NCBI GenBank assembly: GCA_023662875.1
Contig: JAMPIG010000012.1
Coordinates: 1-53,656, forward strand
Direction: 5' to 3'
DNA from: Roseburia sp.
GTDB lineage: Bacteria; Bacillota; Clostridia; Lachnospirales; Lachnospiraceae
DNA: 53,656 nucleotides
Shown: piece by piece, positions 41,051 through 49,346 of the stretch
How the letters are laid out: each line of letters opens with the position of its first letter
Numbering within the stretch: the stretch's first letter is position 1
Translations under genes and position numbers: made by a program
Notes under the pieces: generated by a model
Seen by the model: the letters and a program-made list of their open reading frames with translations, nothing else
Database searches by the model: none
What the model was told of the DNA's origin: nothing

Positions 41051-43495
41051 TTATGATTTTTTCCCTTCCGTTTTTCCTTCCTTCCGGTTCAGCTTCATAG
41101 TCAGGGAGATCCGCTTCTTCGCCAGATCCACGGAAAGAACCTCCACCTCCACGATATCCCCCACGCTGACCGCCTCCAGGGGATGTTTGATGAAGCGATC
41201 CGTGATCTGGGAAATATGTACCAGGCCGTCCTGATGCACGCCGATATCCACAAACACGCCGAAATCGATCACGTTCCGCACGGTTCCCTTCAGGATCATG
41301 CCGGGCTTCAGATCCTTCATATCCAGCACGTCGCTGCGCAGGATGGGCTTCGGCATATCGTCTCTTGGGTCTCGCGCCGGTTTTTCCAGCTCCCTCAGGA
41401 TATCCGTCAGGGTAATTTCTCCGATTCCCAGCTCCTCCGCCAGACGCTTCTTATCCTTAACCCTCTTCTCCAGACTGGATACCGCGGTCGTTTCCGGGCT
41501 GTTTTGGGGCTTCATCTCATTGACCGAACCGGTCGCCTTTTTTCCGACACTCCTGTCTTCCGAAAGAGTCATTCCTCCCATCGCTGCAGCCAGCGCCTTC
41601 CCCATGGCCGTATTGGTATTGCGAATCTGCACCTTTTGTTTTTGCGACACAGCGCCTGACACGGGTGTTGTTTTTTCTGTCACTTTTCCGGCGGAGGCCT
41701 TCTTCCCGGCCGCTTTTTCCTGGGCCGCCTTCTTCTGAGCCGCCCGCACATCCTCCATCGTCAACCCCAGCTTATCCAGCAGCTTCATGGCCGCGTCATA
41801 GGATTCCGGATGCACGCTGGTCGCGTCCAGCGGATTTTCGCCGTCCTGAATCCTCATAAACCCGGCGCATTGCTCAAAGGCCTTCGGCCCCAGCTTCGCC
41901 ACCTTTAAAAGCTGCTTTCTGCTGGTGAAGCGCCCGTTGGTCTCCCGGTAGTCCACAATGTTCTTCGCTATGGTCTTATTGATTCCGGAGACATACTCCA
42001 GCAGGGATACCGAGGCTGTGTTCAGGTCTACTCCTACCTTATTCACGCTGTCCTCCACCACGCCGTTTAAAGCCTCGCTCAGCTTCTTCTGGTTCATGTC
42101 ATGCTGATACTGCCCCACGCCGATGGACTTGGGATCGATCTTTACCAGCTCCGCCAGAGGATCCTGCAGCCTTCTGGCGATGGACGCCGCGCTTCTCTGC
42201 CCCACGTCAAAGTTGGGGAATTCCTCTGTGGCCAGCTTGCTGGCGGAATAAACGCTGGCCCCCGCCTCGCTGACGATCACATACTGTACCGGCCGGTCAA
42301 GCTCCTTCAGCAGATCCACGATCACCTGCTCCGACTCCCGGGAAGCGGTTCCGTTCCCCACGGAAATCAGATCCACCTGATACTTTCGAATCAGGCGTTT
42401 CAGCTCCGCCTTCGCCTCCTCTACCTTATTCTGAGGCGCTGTGGGATAAATGACCTTCGTATCCAGTACCTTGCCGGTGGGATCCACCACCGCCAGCTTG
42501 CATCCCGTCCGAAACGCGGGATCCCAGCCCAGCACTACCTTCCCTGCAATGGGCGGCTGCAGCAGAAGCTGCTCCAGGTTCTTCCCGAAGACGCTGATCG
42601 CCCCGTCCTCCGCCTTCTCCGTCAGGTCGTTCCGGATTTCCCGCTCGATCGCCGGCGCGATCAGACGGTCGTAGCTGTCCTCGACGACCTCCTGCAGGAC
42701 GGGAGCGGTAAACTCGTTGTCCGAGGTAATATTTTTCTTGGCAAGATATTGCAGGATACGATCCCTGGGCGCGTTTACCTTTACGGTCAATATCTTTTCC
42801 GCCTCTCCCCGGTTCAGCGCCAGCACCCTGTGCCCCGCAATCTTCTTCACCGGCTCCTCAAAATTGTAATACATCTCATAGACGCTCTGCTGCTTCTCGT
42901 CCTTCGCTGTCCCGGTAACAATTCCTTCCTCCGCGGTAATCTCGCGGATATAGCTTCGGTAATCCGCATTGTCGGAGATTCCCTCGGCGATAATATCCAT
43001 AGCGCCCTGCAGCGCCTCCTGGGGCGTATTAACCCGCTTCTCTTCCTCCGTCTCCTCTCCCGTCACATATTTCGCCGCCTCCTCCAGAATCGGTGCCTTC
43101 GCGTTCTGCTCCAGGATATAAGCCGCCAGACCGTCCAGCCCTTTCTCCTTCGCCACGCTGGCCCTGGTTTTTCTCTTCGGCCGGTACGGACGGTACAGAT
43201 CCTCTACCACGACAAGCGTCTCCGCCGCCTGGATCTTTTCCTTCAGCTCCTCCGTCAGCTTTCCCTGCTCCTCGATGCTGCCCAGCACCTGCTCCTTCTT
43301 TTCCTCCAGATTGCGCAGATAGGTCAACCTTTCATGAAGATCCCGCAGCTGCTCGTCGTTCAGCGAGCCGGTAACTTCCTTTCTGTATCGGGAGATAAAG
43401 GGGATCGTGTTGCCCTCGTCGATCAGCTTGACCGCCGCCTCCACCTGCCATTTCTCCACCTTAAGCTCTTCCTTGATTTTCAGTATAATATCCAT
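41051..43495 (-). CDS. tex: Tex-family RNA-binding protein
   Basis: An 814-residue cytoplasmic protein involved in transcription and RNA metabolism in characterised relatives. I start at the ATG at 43495 behind CAGGAGGG. Domains in order: the N-terminal helical Tex domain with the signature FISRYRKEVTGSLNDEQLRD, a YqgF/RNase H-like domain (VVLGWDPAFRTGCKLAVVD), a helix-hairpin-helix region (ASVSLLEYVSGINKTIAKNI), and a C-terminal S1 domain (GMILKGTVRNVIDFGVFVDI). Between helix-hairpin-helix and S1 lies an Ala/Lys/Thr-rich insertion of about 90-100 residues starting at AAQKKAAQEKAAGKK, absent from most Tex proteins. Confidence 0.93.
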   Translation of the reverse strand: MDIILKIKEELKVEKWQVEAAVKLIDEGNTIPFISRYRKEVTGSLNDEQLRDLHERLTYLRNLEEKKEQVLGSIEEQGKLTEELKEKIQAAETLVVVEDLYRPYRPKRKTRASVAKEKGLDGLAAYILEQNAKAPILEEAAKYVTGEETEEEKRVNTPQEALQGAMDIIAEGISDNADYRSYIREITAEEGIVTGTAKDEKQQSVYEMYYNFEEPVKKIAGHRVLALNRGEAEKILTVKVNAPRDRILQYLAKKNITSDNEFTAPVLQEVVEDSYDRLIAPAIEREIRNDLTEKAEDGAISVFGKNLEQLLLQPPIAGKVVLGWDPAFRTGCKLAVVDPTGKVLDTKVIYPTAPQNKVEEAKAELKRLIRKYQVDLISVGNGTASRESEQVIVDLLKELDRPVQYVIVSEAGASVYSASKLATEEFPNFDVGQRSAASIARRLQDPLAELVKIDPKSIGVGQYQHDMNQKKLSEALNGVVEDSVNKVGVDLNTASVSLLEYVSGINKTIAKNIVDYRETNGRFTSRKQLLKVAKLGPKAFEQCAGFMRIQDGENPLDATSVHPESYDAAMKLLDKLGLTMEDVRAAQKKAAQEKAAGKKASAGKVTEKTTPVSGAVSQKQKVQIRNTNTAMGKALAAAMGGMTLSEDRSVGKKATGSVNEMKPQNSPETTAVSSLEKRVKDKKRLAEELGIGEITLTDILRELEKPARDPRDDMPKPILRSDVLDMKDLKPGMILKGTVRNVIDFGVFVDIGVHQDGLVHISQITDRFIKHPLEAVSVGDIVEVEVLSVDLAKKRISLTMKLNRKEGKTEGKKS

Positions 43496-43689
43496 CTTAT
43501 CCCTCCTGAGCGTTTCCGTAAGCGCCGCCGCCCTCGCCGAATGTTCCGTCGTCCGAAGCAGGCCTGCTTTTGTCACCGCATTCTATTTTACTAGAAAAAC
43601 GGGAGAACTGCAAGGGAGAAAACTCCGGTTCCTCTTGCGTCCCGCCTCGATTATCCGTATAATGTATAGAAAAAGCCTTGGGGGTCTGT

Positions 43690-44349
43690 ATGAAAACAAT
43701 CGCAATCGTGGAGGACGACAGCTACATCGGGAATCTGCTGGCGGAAAGCCTGGAGGCGGAGCATTATCACGTCATCCGCGCCTGGTCGGGAACCGAGGCC
43801 CTGATGCTTTTTGAGCGGCAGCGCCCCGATCTGGTTCTGCTGGATCTGATGCTGCCGGGACTCTCCGGCGAGGATCTTCTCCCCCACATCCGGAATATCC
43901 CCGTTATCGTCGTCAGCGCCAGGGCGGAGACCGACGACAAGGTAAAGCTGCTCTTAGACGGGGCGGCGGACTATCTGACCAAGCCCTTTGAAATCCGGGA
44001 GCTTCTGGCGCGGATCGCGGTACAGCTGCGCCGCGGCCCGGAAGCCCAGGCTTCCCGCCTATCCGTGGGCGACCTGACTCTGGATACGGACACCCGGCAG
44101 CTTCTGGTTCAGGGCTTTCCCGTCCATCTGACCCGGACGGAATTCGCCCTGCTGAAAAAGCTGATGCGAAACCCGGCCCGCCCGATCTCCAAATCCGCCC
44201 TGCTGGAGGATATCAGCCTCGACACGCCGGACTGTACGGAAAGCTCTCTGAAAATCCATATCAGCAATCTGCGGAAAAAGCTGCGGGAGGCGGACGGAAA
44301 GGATCACATCGAATCGGTCTGGGGAATCGGCTTCCGGTTAAACTCATGA
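43690..44349 (+). CDS. OmpR-family response regulator
   Basis: A 219-residue two-component regulator. I start at the ATG at 43690. The receiver has the acidic pair E7-D8-D9, the phosphorylated aspartate in LVLLDLMLPG (about residue 52), T/S in VVSAR and K in TKPF. The C-terminus is a winged helix (RTEFALLKKLMRNPARPISK, then SSLKIHISNLRKKLRE). It is followed by an ABC transporter pair and then a histidine kinase, probably its partner. Confidence 0.93.
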   Translation: MKTIAIVEDDSYIGNLLAESLEAEHYHVIRAWSGTEALMLFERQRPDLVLLDLMLPGLSGEDLLPHIRNIPVIVVSARAETDDKVKLLLDGAADYLTKPFEIRELLARIAVQLRRGPEAQASRLSVGDLTLDTDTRQLLVQGFPVHLTRTEFALLKKLMRNPARPISKSALLEDISLDTPDCTESSLKIHISNLRKKLREADGKDHIESVWGIGFRLNS

Positions 44350-44480
44350 ACGCGTTTCATTTCTGTTTTCGCTCTGGATTGTCGTGCGTTCACTCGTTAT
44401 ACCTTTGGATTGGCAGCTATTTTCGTTACCAGGTATAAGCTGACGGCCCGCTGTCGAAGAATTTATTTCTTTCCTCTTTC

Positions 44481-44525
44481 TTTACGTTTTTCTTAACCGC
44501 TCTCTTAACCCTTTTCCTTTATCCT
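44481..44525 (+). promoter_or_regulatory. 12-bp direct repeats and promoter of the ABC-kinase operon
   Basis: Three units at 12-bp steps, TTTACGTTTTTC, TTAACCGCTCTC and TTAACCCTTTTC, run into a -10-like TATCCT (44520-44525). The TTAACC units sit where an activator would replace a -35 box. The response regulator encoded just upstream is the natural candidate. Confidence 0.6.
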
Positions 44526-44533
44526 GAATTTGT

Positions 44534-44553
44534 CGCCGCCGGTCAAGGCGGCG
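44534..44553 (+). promoter_or_regulatory. leader hairpin before the ABC ATPase gene
   Basis: CGCCGCC and GGCGGCG pair around GGTCAA a few bases before the ribosome binding site (AAAGAGG). No T-run follows, so it is not a terminator; it may stabilise the mRNA or limit translation. Confidence 0.5.
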
Positions 44554-44570
44554 CGGAAAAGAGGTATTTT

Positions 44571-45485
44571 ATGGAATATGTACTGACAACCGCCGCATTA
44601 CGGAAAAAATACGGCAATTTCACCGCCCTGAAGGACGTTACCATGCATGTGCCAAAGGGCGCGATTTACGGCTTTGTCGGCAAAAACGGCGCAGGAAAGA
44701 CGACCCTGATCCGCCTGGTATGCGGACTGCAGACTCCTACAAGCGGGGAATATACGCTCTTCGGGATCCCCTCCGGCCGGAGGGAGATTGGCAAAAGCCG
44801 TCGCCGCATGGGTGCCGTTGTGGAAACGCCCTCTATCTATCTCGATTTGACGGCGGAGGAAAATCTGAGAGAGCAGTATCGTATCCTGGGGCTGCCCTCC
44901 TTCGATACCATCCCAGGGCTGCTCCGCCTGGTCGGCCTGGCGGACACCGGCAAAAAGAAGGCCAAAAACTTTTCCCTTGGTATGCGGCAAAGGCTGGGCA
45001 TCGCCGTGGCGCTGTCCGGCAGCCCGGATTTCCTGATCCTGGACGAGCCCGCCAACGGCCTGGATCCCCAGGGCATTATCGAGATGCGGGAGCTTCTTCT
45101 GACCCTGAACCGGGAACAGGGGATTACCCTTCTGATTTCCAGTCACATCCTGGACGAGCTCTCCCGCCTGGCGACTCATTACGGCTTTATTGACAACGGC
45201 TCTATTCTCCGGGAAATCAGCGCTAAAGAGCTGGAGGCTTCCTGCCGGAGGTGTCTCTGCGTCACTGTTTCAAATACACAGGCCCTCTGTACCGCCCTGG
45301 ATCGAAGCGGAATAGAATATCGCGTGTTATCCGATAGCGACGCGGAGATCTACAGCCCCATCGCCGTCACCGACCTGGTGGAAACCCTCTCCGCGGAGGG
45401 CTGTATCCTCAGCCGGGTTCACGAGCGGGAGGAAGGACTGGAGAATTACTATATGAATCTGATCGGAGGGAAATGCGATGCGTAA
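44571..45485 (+). CDS. ABC transporter ATP-binding protein (BcrA-like)
   Basis: A 304-residue ATPase. Walker A is GKNGAGKT near residue 37, the signature is NFSLGMRQRLGIAVAL and Walker B FLILDEPANGLD, followed by SSHILDELSRLA. The C-terminal 80 residues after the ATPase fold are typical of BcrA/lantibiotic-immunity or peptide-resistance exporters. It overlaps the permease gene by 8 bp. With the response regulator before it and the kinase after it, it looks like a peptide-antibiotic detection and resistance module. Confidence 0.92.
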   Translation: MEYVLTTAALRKKYGNFTALKDVTMHVPKGAIYGFVGKNGAGKTTLIRLVCGLQTPTSGEYTLFGIPSGRREIGKSRRRMGAVVETPSIYLDLTAEENLREQYRILGLPSFDTIPGLLRLVGLADTGKKKAKNFSLGMRQRLGIAVALSGSPDFLILDEPANGLDPQGIIEMRELLLTLNREQGITLLISSHILDELSRLATHYGFIDNGSILREISAKELEASCRRCLCVTVSNTQALCTALDRSGIEYRVLSDSDAEIYSPIAVTDLVETLSAEGCILSRVHEREEGLENYYMNLIGGKCDA

Positions 45486-46311
45486 ATTATTGAGCGCCGG
45501 CTTCGTCCGGCTCTGGAAAAACAAAATCTTCTGGACAGGCGCCGTTTTGATATCGGGAGTCATTATCTTTGCAGTCATAATGAATTATCGTGATATGATG
45601 AGCTATGATATTGTCTATACCTCCGACGTCTTTCTCACCGGGTGCTTTGTGTTCATCGGATGCTTTACGGCTGCCTTCGCCTCTCTGTTTCTCGGCACGG
45701 AATACAGCGATGGCGCGATTCGGAACAAGCTGATCGCGGGGCATGGCAGAGTCTCCGTATATCTCTCCTCCCTGCTCCTGACAGCAGCCGCTTCCCTGCT
45801 GGTCTGCGCGATCTCCACGTTCGCCGCCTTCGCGGTTGGAATCCCGCTCCTGGGTCAGCCTGTAAACCCGAGTCTGGTACTGCAGAAAATCGGTCTGGGC
45901 GTTCTTCTGGTTCTCTCCTACTCCGCCCTGTTTACGTTTCTCGCCATGCTGATCCACAATAAACCCCTGCTTTCAATAGCATCTGTTCTTTTATTCTTTC
46001 TCCTGCTGTTCGCGGCAATCTATATCGCGTTCATGCTGGATACGCCGGAATATATCACAGGCGCTTACACCATGACGGTCAACGGAGAAGTCGTTCCGCA
46101 GGAGCCTTACCCGAATCCGGCCTATCTGCGGGGGATAAAGCGGGCTGTCTATGAATTTCTGCAGGACCTCCTGCCTACCGGCCAAAGCCTTCTCATAGGC
46201 TATGACACCGCCTCCTCGAATCCCCTGCGAATGAGCCTCTGTTCCCTGCTGCTGACCCTGGGCTTTACCTTTACGGGAATCCTGGCCTTCCGCAGAAAGG
46301 ATCTGAAATAG
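45478..46311 (+). CDS. ABC transporter permease (BcrB-like)
   Basis: A 277-residue membrane protein with about six hydrophobic segments (residues about 18-38, 55-75, 98-122, 138-160, 167-188 and 250-270). The start overlaps the ATPase gene. The pattern of a large loop between segments 5 and 6 is usual for ABC-2 type permeases of bacitracin/lantibiotic resistance transporters. The substrate is not deducible. Confidence 0.85.
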   Translation: MRKLLSAGFVRLWKNKIFWTGAVLISGVIIFAVIMNYRDMMSYDIVYTSDVFLTGCFVFIGCFTAAFASLFLGTEYSDGAIRNKLIAGHGRVSVYLSSLLLTAAASLLVCAISTFAAFAVGIPLLGQPVNPSLVLQKIGLGVLLVLSYSALFTFLAMLIHNKPLLSIASVLLFFLLLFAAIYIAFMLDTPEYITGAYTMTVNGEVVPQEPYPNPAYLRGIKRAVYEFLQDLLPTGQSLLIGYDTASSNPLRMSLCSLLLTLGFTFTGILAFRRKDLK

Positions 46312-46373
46312 GATATTTTGACCTTATAAGTCAACACAATCTGTCATCCCTGTCAGGAGGAGAATATTGCGTC

Positions 46374-47498
46374 ATGAACCTTTCCTTTTACGTCATTTTA
46401 TGTGTCATATTCGCTGTCATCAGCCTGGTTCTGTTTCTGAAAGTCTATTTCCTTCGGAAAAGCTGCCGGGAGATCAGCGACGGCCTGGCCGATATTCTGG
46501 AGAAGGACTTTGACACAAACGCCCTCCTGACCATCTCCTCACGGGATCGCTATATGCGCCGATTCGCCGCCCTGCTGAACCGGCAGCTGGCCCGGCTGCG
46601 GCAGGAACATCTGCGCTGTCAAAACGGAGACCGGGAAATCAAGGAGGCTATTACCAATATTTCCCATGACCTGCGCACGCCTCTCACTGCGATCAGCGGT
46701 TATCTGGATCTGCTGTCCCGGGAGCTTTCCGCCCCGGGGCAGCAAATTCTCAGGGAGGAGCAGACCGGTCAAGAATGCTCTCTTTTTCAGGAAAAGCCAG
46801 AGTCCGCCGACTCACCGGCCCTGCGCTACCTTGCAATCCTGCAAAACCGCACCGCCGCCATGAAGCAGCTGACCGAAGAGCTTTTCCGCTACTCGGTCAT
46901 CCTTTCGAAGCCGGAAAGCTCGCCCGCCCCTCTCTCCCTGAACAGAGTGCTGGAGGAATGCCTGATCTCAAGCTATGCGGCGTTAAATCGTCGTAACATT
47001 ACACCTGTTATTTCCATGCCGGAGCATTCTGTGACACGGACTCTGGACGAAGCCCTCCTGACTCGTATCTTTGACAATATCCTGAACAACGCCGCCCGAT
47101 ACAGCGGCGGCGATCTGAGGGTCGCGCTGACCGAAGAGGGCAGAATTACCTTCTCCAATCTGGCTCCCGGTCTGACTCCCGTCACAGCCGCCCGGCTTTT
47201 CGATCGATATTTTACGGTGGAGACGGTTCCCGCCTCTTCCGGATTCGCAGACTCCGCCGCGAATCTTTCCGAATCCGCCGCAGCCGCTTTCGCTTCTCCA
47301 GCCTCTCCCGAATCTGCGGATTCCGATTCTGCTGCAGCCCCTTCCGATTCCGCAAGCCCTTCTTCCGACTTTACCGCAAGCTCCTCCACCGGCCTGGGGC
47401 TCTCCATCGCCAGGCTCCTCACAGAGCGCATGGAAGGCTCAATCGATTCCGACTATAAAAACGGGAGACTGTACATCACTGTACAATTCCCCCGTTAA
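46374..47498 (+). CDS. sensor histidine kinase with inserted Ser/Ala-rich segment
   Basis: A 374-residue kinase with one clear N-terminal membrane segment (residues 5-28) and little extracytoplasmic sequence, so it probably senses through the ABC transporter. The phosphoacceptor is H98 in NISHDLRTPLTAISGY. The N box is DNILNNAARYS (234-244) and the G2 box STGLGLSIARLL (338-349). Between F box and G2 lies a low-complexity stretch of about 50 residues (286-337, rich in Ser, Ala, Asp and Pro) that relatives lack. A second short insertion follows the H box (residues 120-148). It is the last gene of the response regulator-transporter cluster and convergent with the DUF4097 gene. Confidence 0.9.
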   Translation: MNLSFYVILCVIFAVISLVLFLKVYFLRKSCREISDGLADILEKDFDTNALLTISSRDRYMRRFAALLNRQLARLRQEHLRCQNGDREIKEAITNISHDLRTPLTAISGYLDLLSRELSAPGQQILREEQTGQECSLFQEKPESADSPALRYLAILQNRTAAMKQLTEELFRYSVILSKPESSPAPLSLNRVLEECLISSYAALNRRNITPVISMPEHSVTRTLDEALLTRIFDNILNNAARYSGGDLRVALTEEGRITFSNLAPGLTPVTAARLFDRYFTVETVPASSGFADSAANLSESAAAAFASPASPESADSDSAAAPSDSASPSSDFTASSSTGLGLSIARLLTERMEGSIDSDYKNGRLYITVQFPR

Positions 47499-47559
47499 AC
47501 TCGTGATGATGAAACGGATCGAACACAAACCCGCCAAGGTATGGGTCAGTCTTTGCACG

Positions 47560-48738
47560 TCACATTTTCACTACGGCATCGCCGCTTCCCGTCGTTACGA
47601 CTACCCTGCAGCTCCCCTCGCCGACCGTACTCTCGCCGCCAGACACATGATGTTTTCCATCCCCGGCATGAATTATCCCGTCGCCGGAACCCGTCCGCAC
47701 CGTCGCCCTGACGCCGTCGATCGCCTGTATGTCTAAGACCACGTCGCCGCTTCCCGTGCCGATATTTACCGAATCCGCCGACCCTATCGGATTTACTACC
47801 ACATCGCCGCTCCCTGTCCGGATCGATCGATTCCGAATCTCGCCCGTCTCTACAATATCGCCGCTTCCCGTACCTGCCTGCAGGCTGCCCAGCTTGACCG
47901 CGCTCAGCCGCACGTCGCCGCTGCCGGTCTTGACCGACAGCTCCTCCGCCGTCACAGAGACCGCCGATACGTCGCCGCTGGCCGTCCCAAGCTGAAACTC
48001 TCTACACGTCGCCTCCTCGATCTCAAAGTCGCCGCTGGCCGTCCTGGCGCTGATTTTCTCCGCTACATTCCGGGACAGCTTCATGTCCCCGCTCGTCGTC
48101 GCGACGGACAACTGTACCGTACAGATCCCCGCCGCCCTGACGTCCCCGCTCGTCGTCTGCAGCTCGATTCTGGGAATATCCCTGGGAACTTTGACGAGCA
48201 GTCGAACCTCCGCTTCGTTCCGGAAGCTGTTAAAGCGAACCAGCGTCTTTCCAAAGAGCATAACCTTCCGTTCCCTTAAGCTGCCCTTCAGGAAGTCCGG
48301 ATTTTCCTTTATCTCCAGATGAAGAACCCCATCCTTCTCATACTGGTAGAAACAGTATCTGGGCTCCAGTCCCTCCGCTTCGTCAATCTCATAATCGCCG
48401 GAAACCGTTTCGTTCTCCGACCTCTCCAGCATCACATCCGCAATCAGGCCGTTGATCACAAGACCCTGATATTTCCCTGTACATACAAAATTTCCCTGCT
48501 CCGCCGCAGGTGCCAGCTCTGCCTTGCACGGGCTCTGTTGACTTACCTCATCCTCCGGCAATTCACGGATCATATCCTCGATATCCCCTAATTCCCGAAT
48601 GATCTCCTCCTCCGTTTTCCCGGCCGCCAACCCTTCCGCAAAATGCTCCTCATAATCCTCGATAATTTCTTTCTGCAGCTCCTTGCTGAAAGCCTCCAGT
48701 TTTTCCTGCAGCAGATTCAGATATTCCTGTTTTGTCAT
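47560..48738 (-). CDS. DUF1700/DUF4097 beta-repeat protein
   Basis: A 392-residue protein with an N-terminal helical DUF1700 (HAAS) segment, MTKQEYLNLLQEKLEAFSKE and then EDYEEHFAEGLAAGKTEEEI. The C-terminal half is a right-handed beta-helix-like DUF4097 region with many T/S-GSGDV units (about ten). No membrane segment is visible. The start at 48738 is fixed by AAGGAGG. It lies 85 bp after padR and is probably the target of that regulator, as in many Firmicutes where PadR controls a DUF1700/DUF4097 membrane-stress operon. Confidence 0.88.
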   Translation of the reverse strand: MTKQEYLNLLQEKLEAFSKELQKEIIEDYEEHFAEGLAAGKTEEEIIRELGDIEDMIRELPEDEVSQQSPCKAELAPAAEQGNFVCTGKYQGLVINGLIADVMLERSENETVSGDYEIDEAEGLEPRYCFYQYEKDGVLHLEIKENPDFLKGSLRERKVMLFGKTLVRFNSFRNEAEVRLLVKVPRDIPRIELQTTSGDVRAAGICTVQLSVATTSGDMKLSRNVAEKISARTASGDFEIEEATCREFQLGTASGDVSAVSVTAEELSVKTGSGDVRLSAVKLGSLQAGTGSGDIVETGEIRNRSIRTGSGDVVVNPIGSADSVNIGTGSGDVVLDIQAIDGVRATVRTGSGDGIIHAGDGKHHVSGGESTVGEGSCRVVVTTGSGDAVVKM

Positions 48739-48823
48739 GTTTTGCCTCCTTGTCTTATGCCCCTTCGGCTTATTTTGTCTCTCTTTTCTTACCTCGACTC
48801 TCTTTCCCGATCCGGCTTTTTCG

Positions 48824-49132
48824 TTAATCTCCAATCAGTTGACTTACCGCCCGGATAAAGTCATTCCACTCCCGCCTGACGCTGGCCTGATACTCCCTTC
48901 CCTTTTCGGTCAGACGATAATACTTTCTGGCCGGTCCGGACTCCGACTCTACGAGATAGGTCGTCACATAGGCCTCTTCCTTCAGCCTGCGCAGAATCGG
49001 ATACAACGTTCCTCCCGCGATCGACATCTCCGCCGAAATGCGTTCCGTCAGCTCGTATCCGTACTTATCGCCCTGCACGAGCTGCGCCAGGACGCATAAC
49101 TCCAGCGCGCCTTTTTTAAATTGCGTATTCAT
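48824..49132 (-). CDS. PadR-family transcriptional regulator
   Basis: A 102-residue winged-helix repressor of the small PadR type. FKKGALELCVLAQLVQGDKY opens the domain, GGTLYPILRRLKEEAYVTTY is the recognition helix and wing, and GPARKYYRLTEKGRE is the PadR signature. AAAGGAGGAG precedes the ATG. The palindrome in its promoter suggests self-repression. Confidence 0.94.
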   Translation of the reverse strand: MNTQFKKGALELCVLAQLVQGDKYGYELTERISAEMSIAGGTLYPILRRLKEEAYVTTYLVESESGPARKYYRLTEKGREYQASVRREWNDFIRAVSQLIGD

Positions 49133-49192
49133 GCTCTCTCCTCCTTTCCTTGCTCTTCTTCTATTTTGCCAGTACTACTCTTTTACAAGTTC

Positions 49193-49225
49193 ATTATATC
49201 ACATGCTACTATATATTGCAATATA
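49193..49225 (-). promoter_or_regulatory. padR promoter and operator
   Basis: On the minus strand TTGCAA, 17 bp and TATAAT. The perfect palindrome TATATTGCAATATA (49212-49225) overlaps the -35 box and fits the AT-rich operators of PadR proteins. Confidence 0.8.
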
Positions 49226-49239
49226 CTAATTTAAAAATA

Positions 49240-49309
49240 TGAGCGGTATCGTTCCTGAGGATCCTGCCGTACCATCTTTCAGGATCCTCGCGGAACCGAT
49301 GCCGCTCTC
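49240..49309 (-). terminator. long inverted repeat, probable terminator of the hybrid kinase gene
   Basis: GAGCGGTATCGTTCCTGAGG with ATCCTG pairs with CAGGATCCTCGCGGAACCGA and TGCCGCTC, an imperfect stem of about 28 bp. On the minus strand it is followed by ATATTTTTAAATT. Confidence 0.75.
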
Positions 49310-49346
49310 GAAGCTCTTGTCCTGCGCCTTGTCTTTTATTCCAGGA

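Noticed and set aside
44534-44553. terminator before the ABC ATPase gene
   Set aside because: A 7-bp GC stem without a T-run, placed directly before a ribosome binding site.
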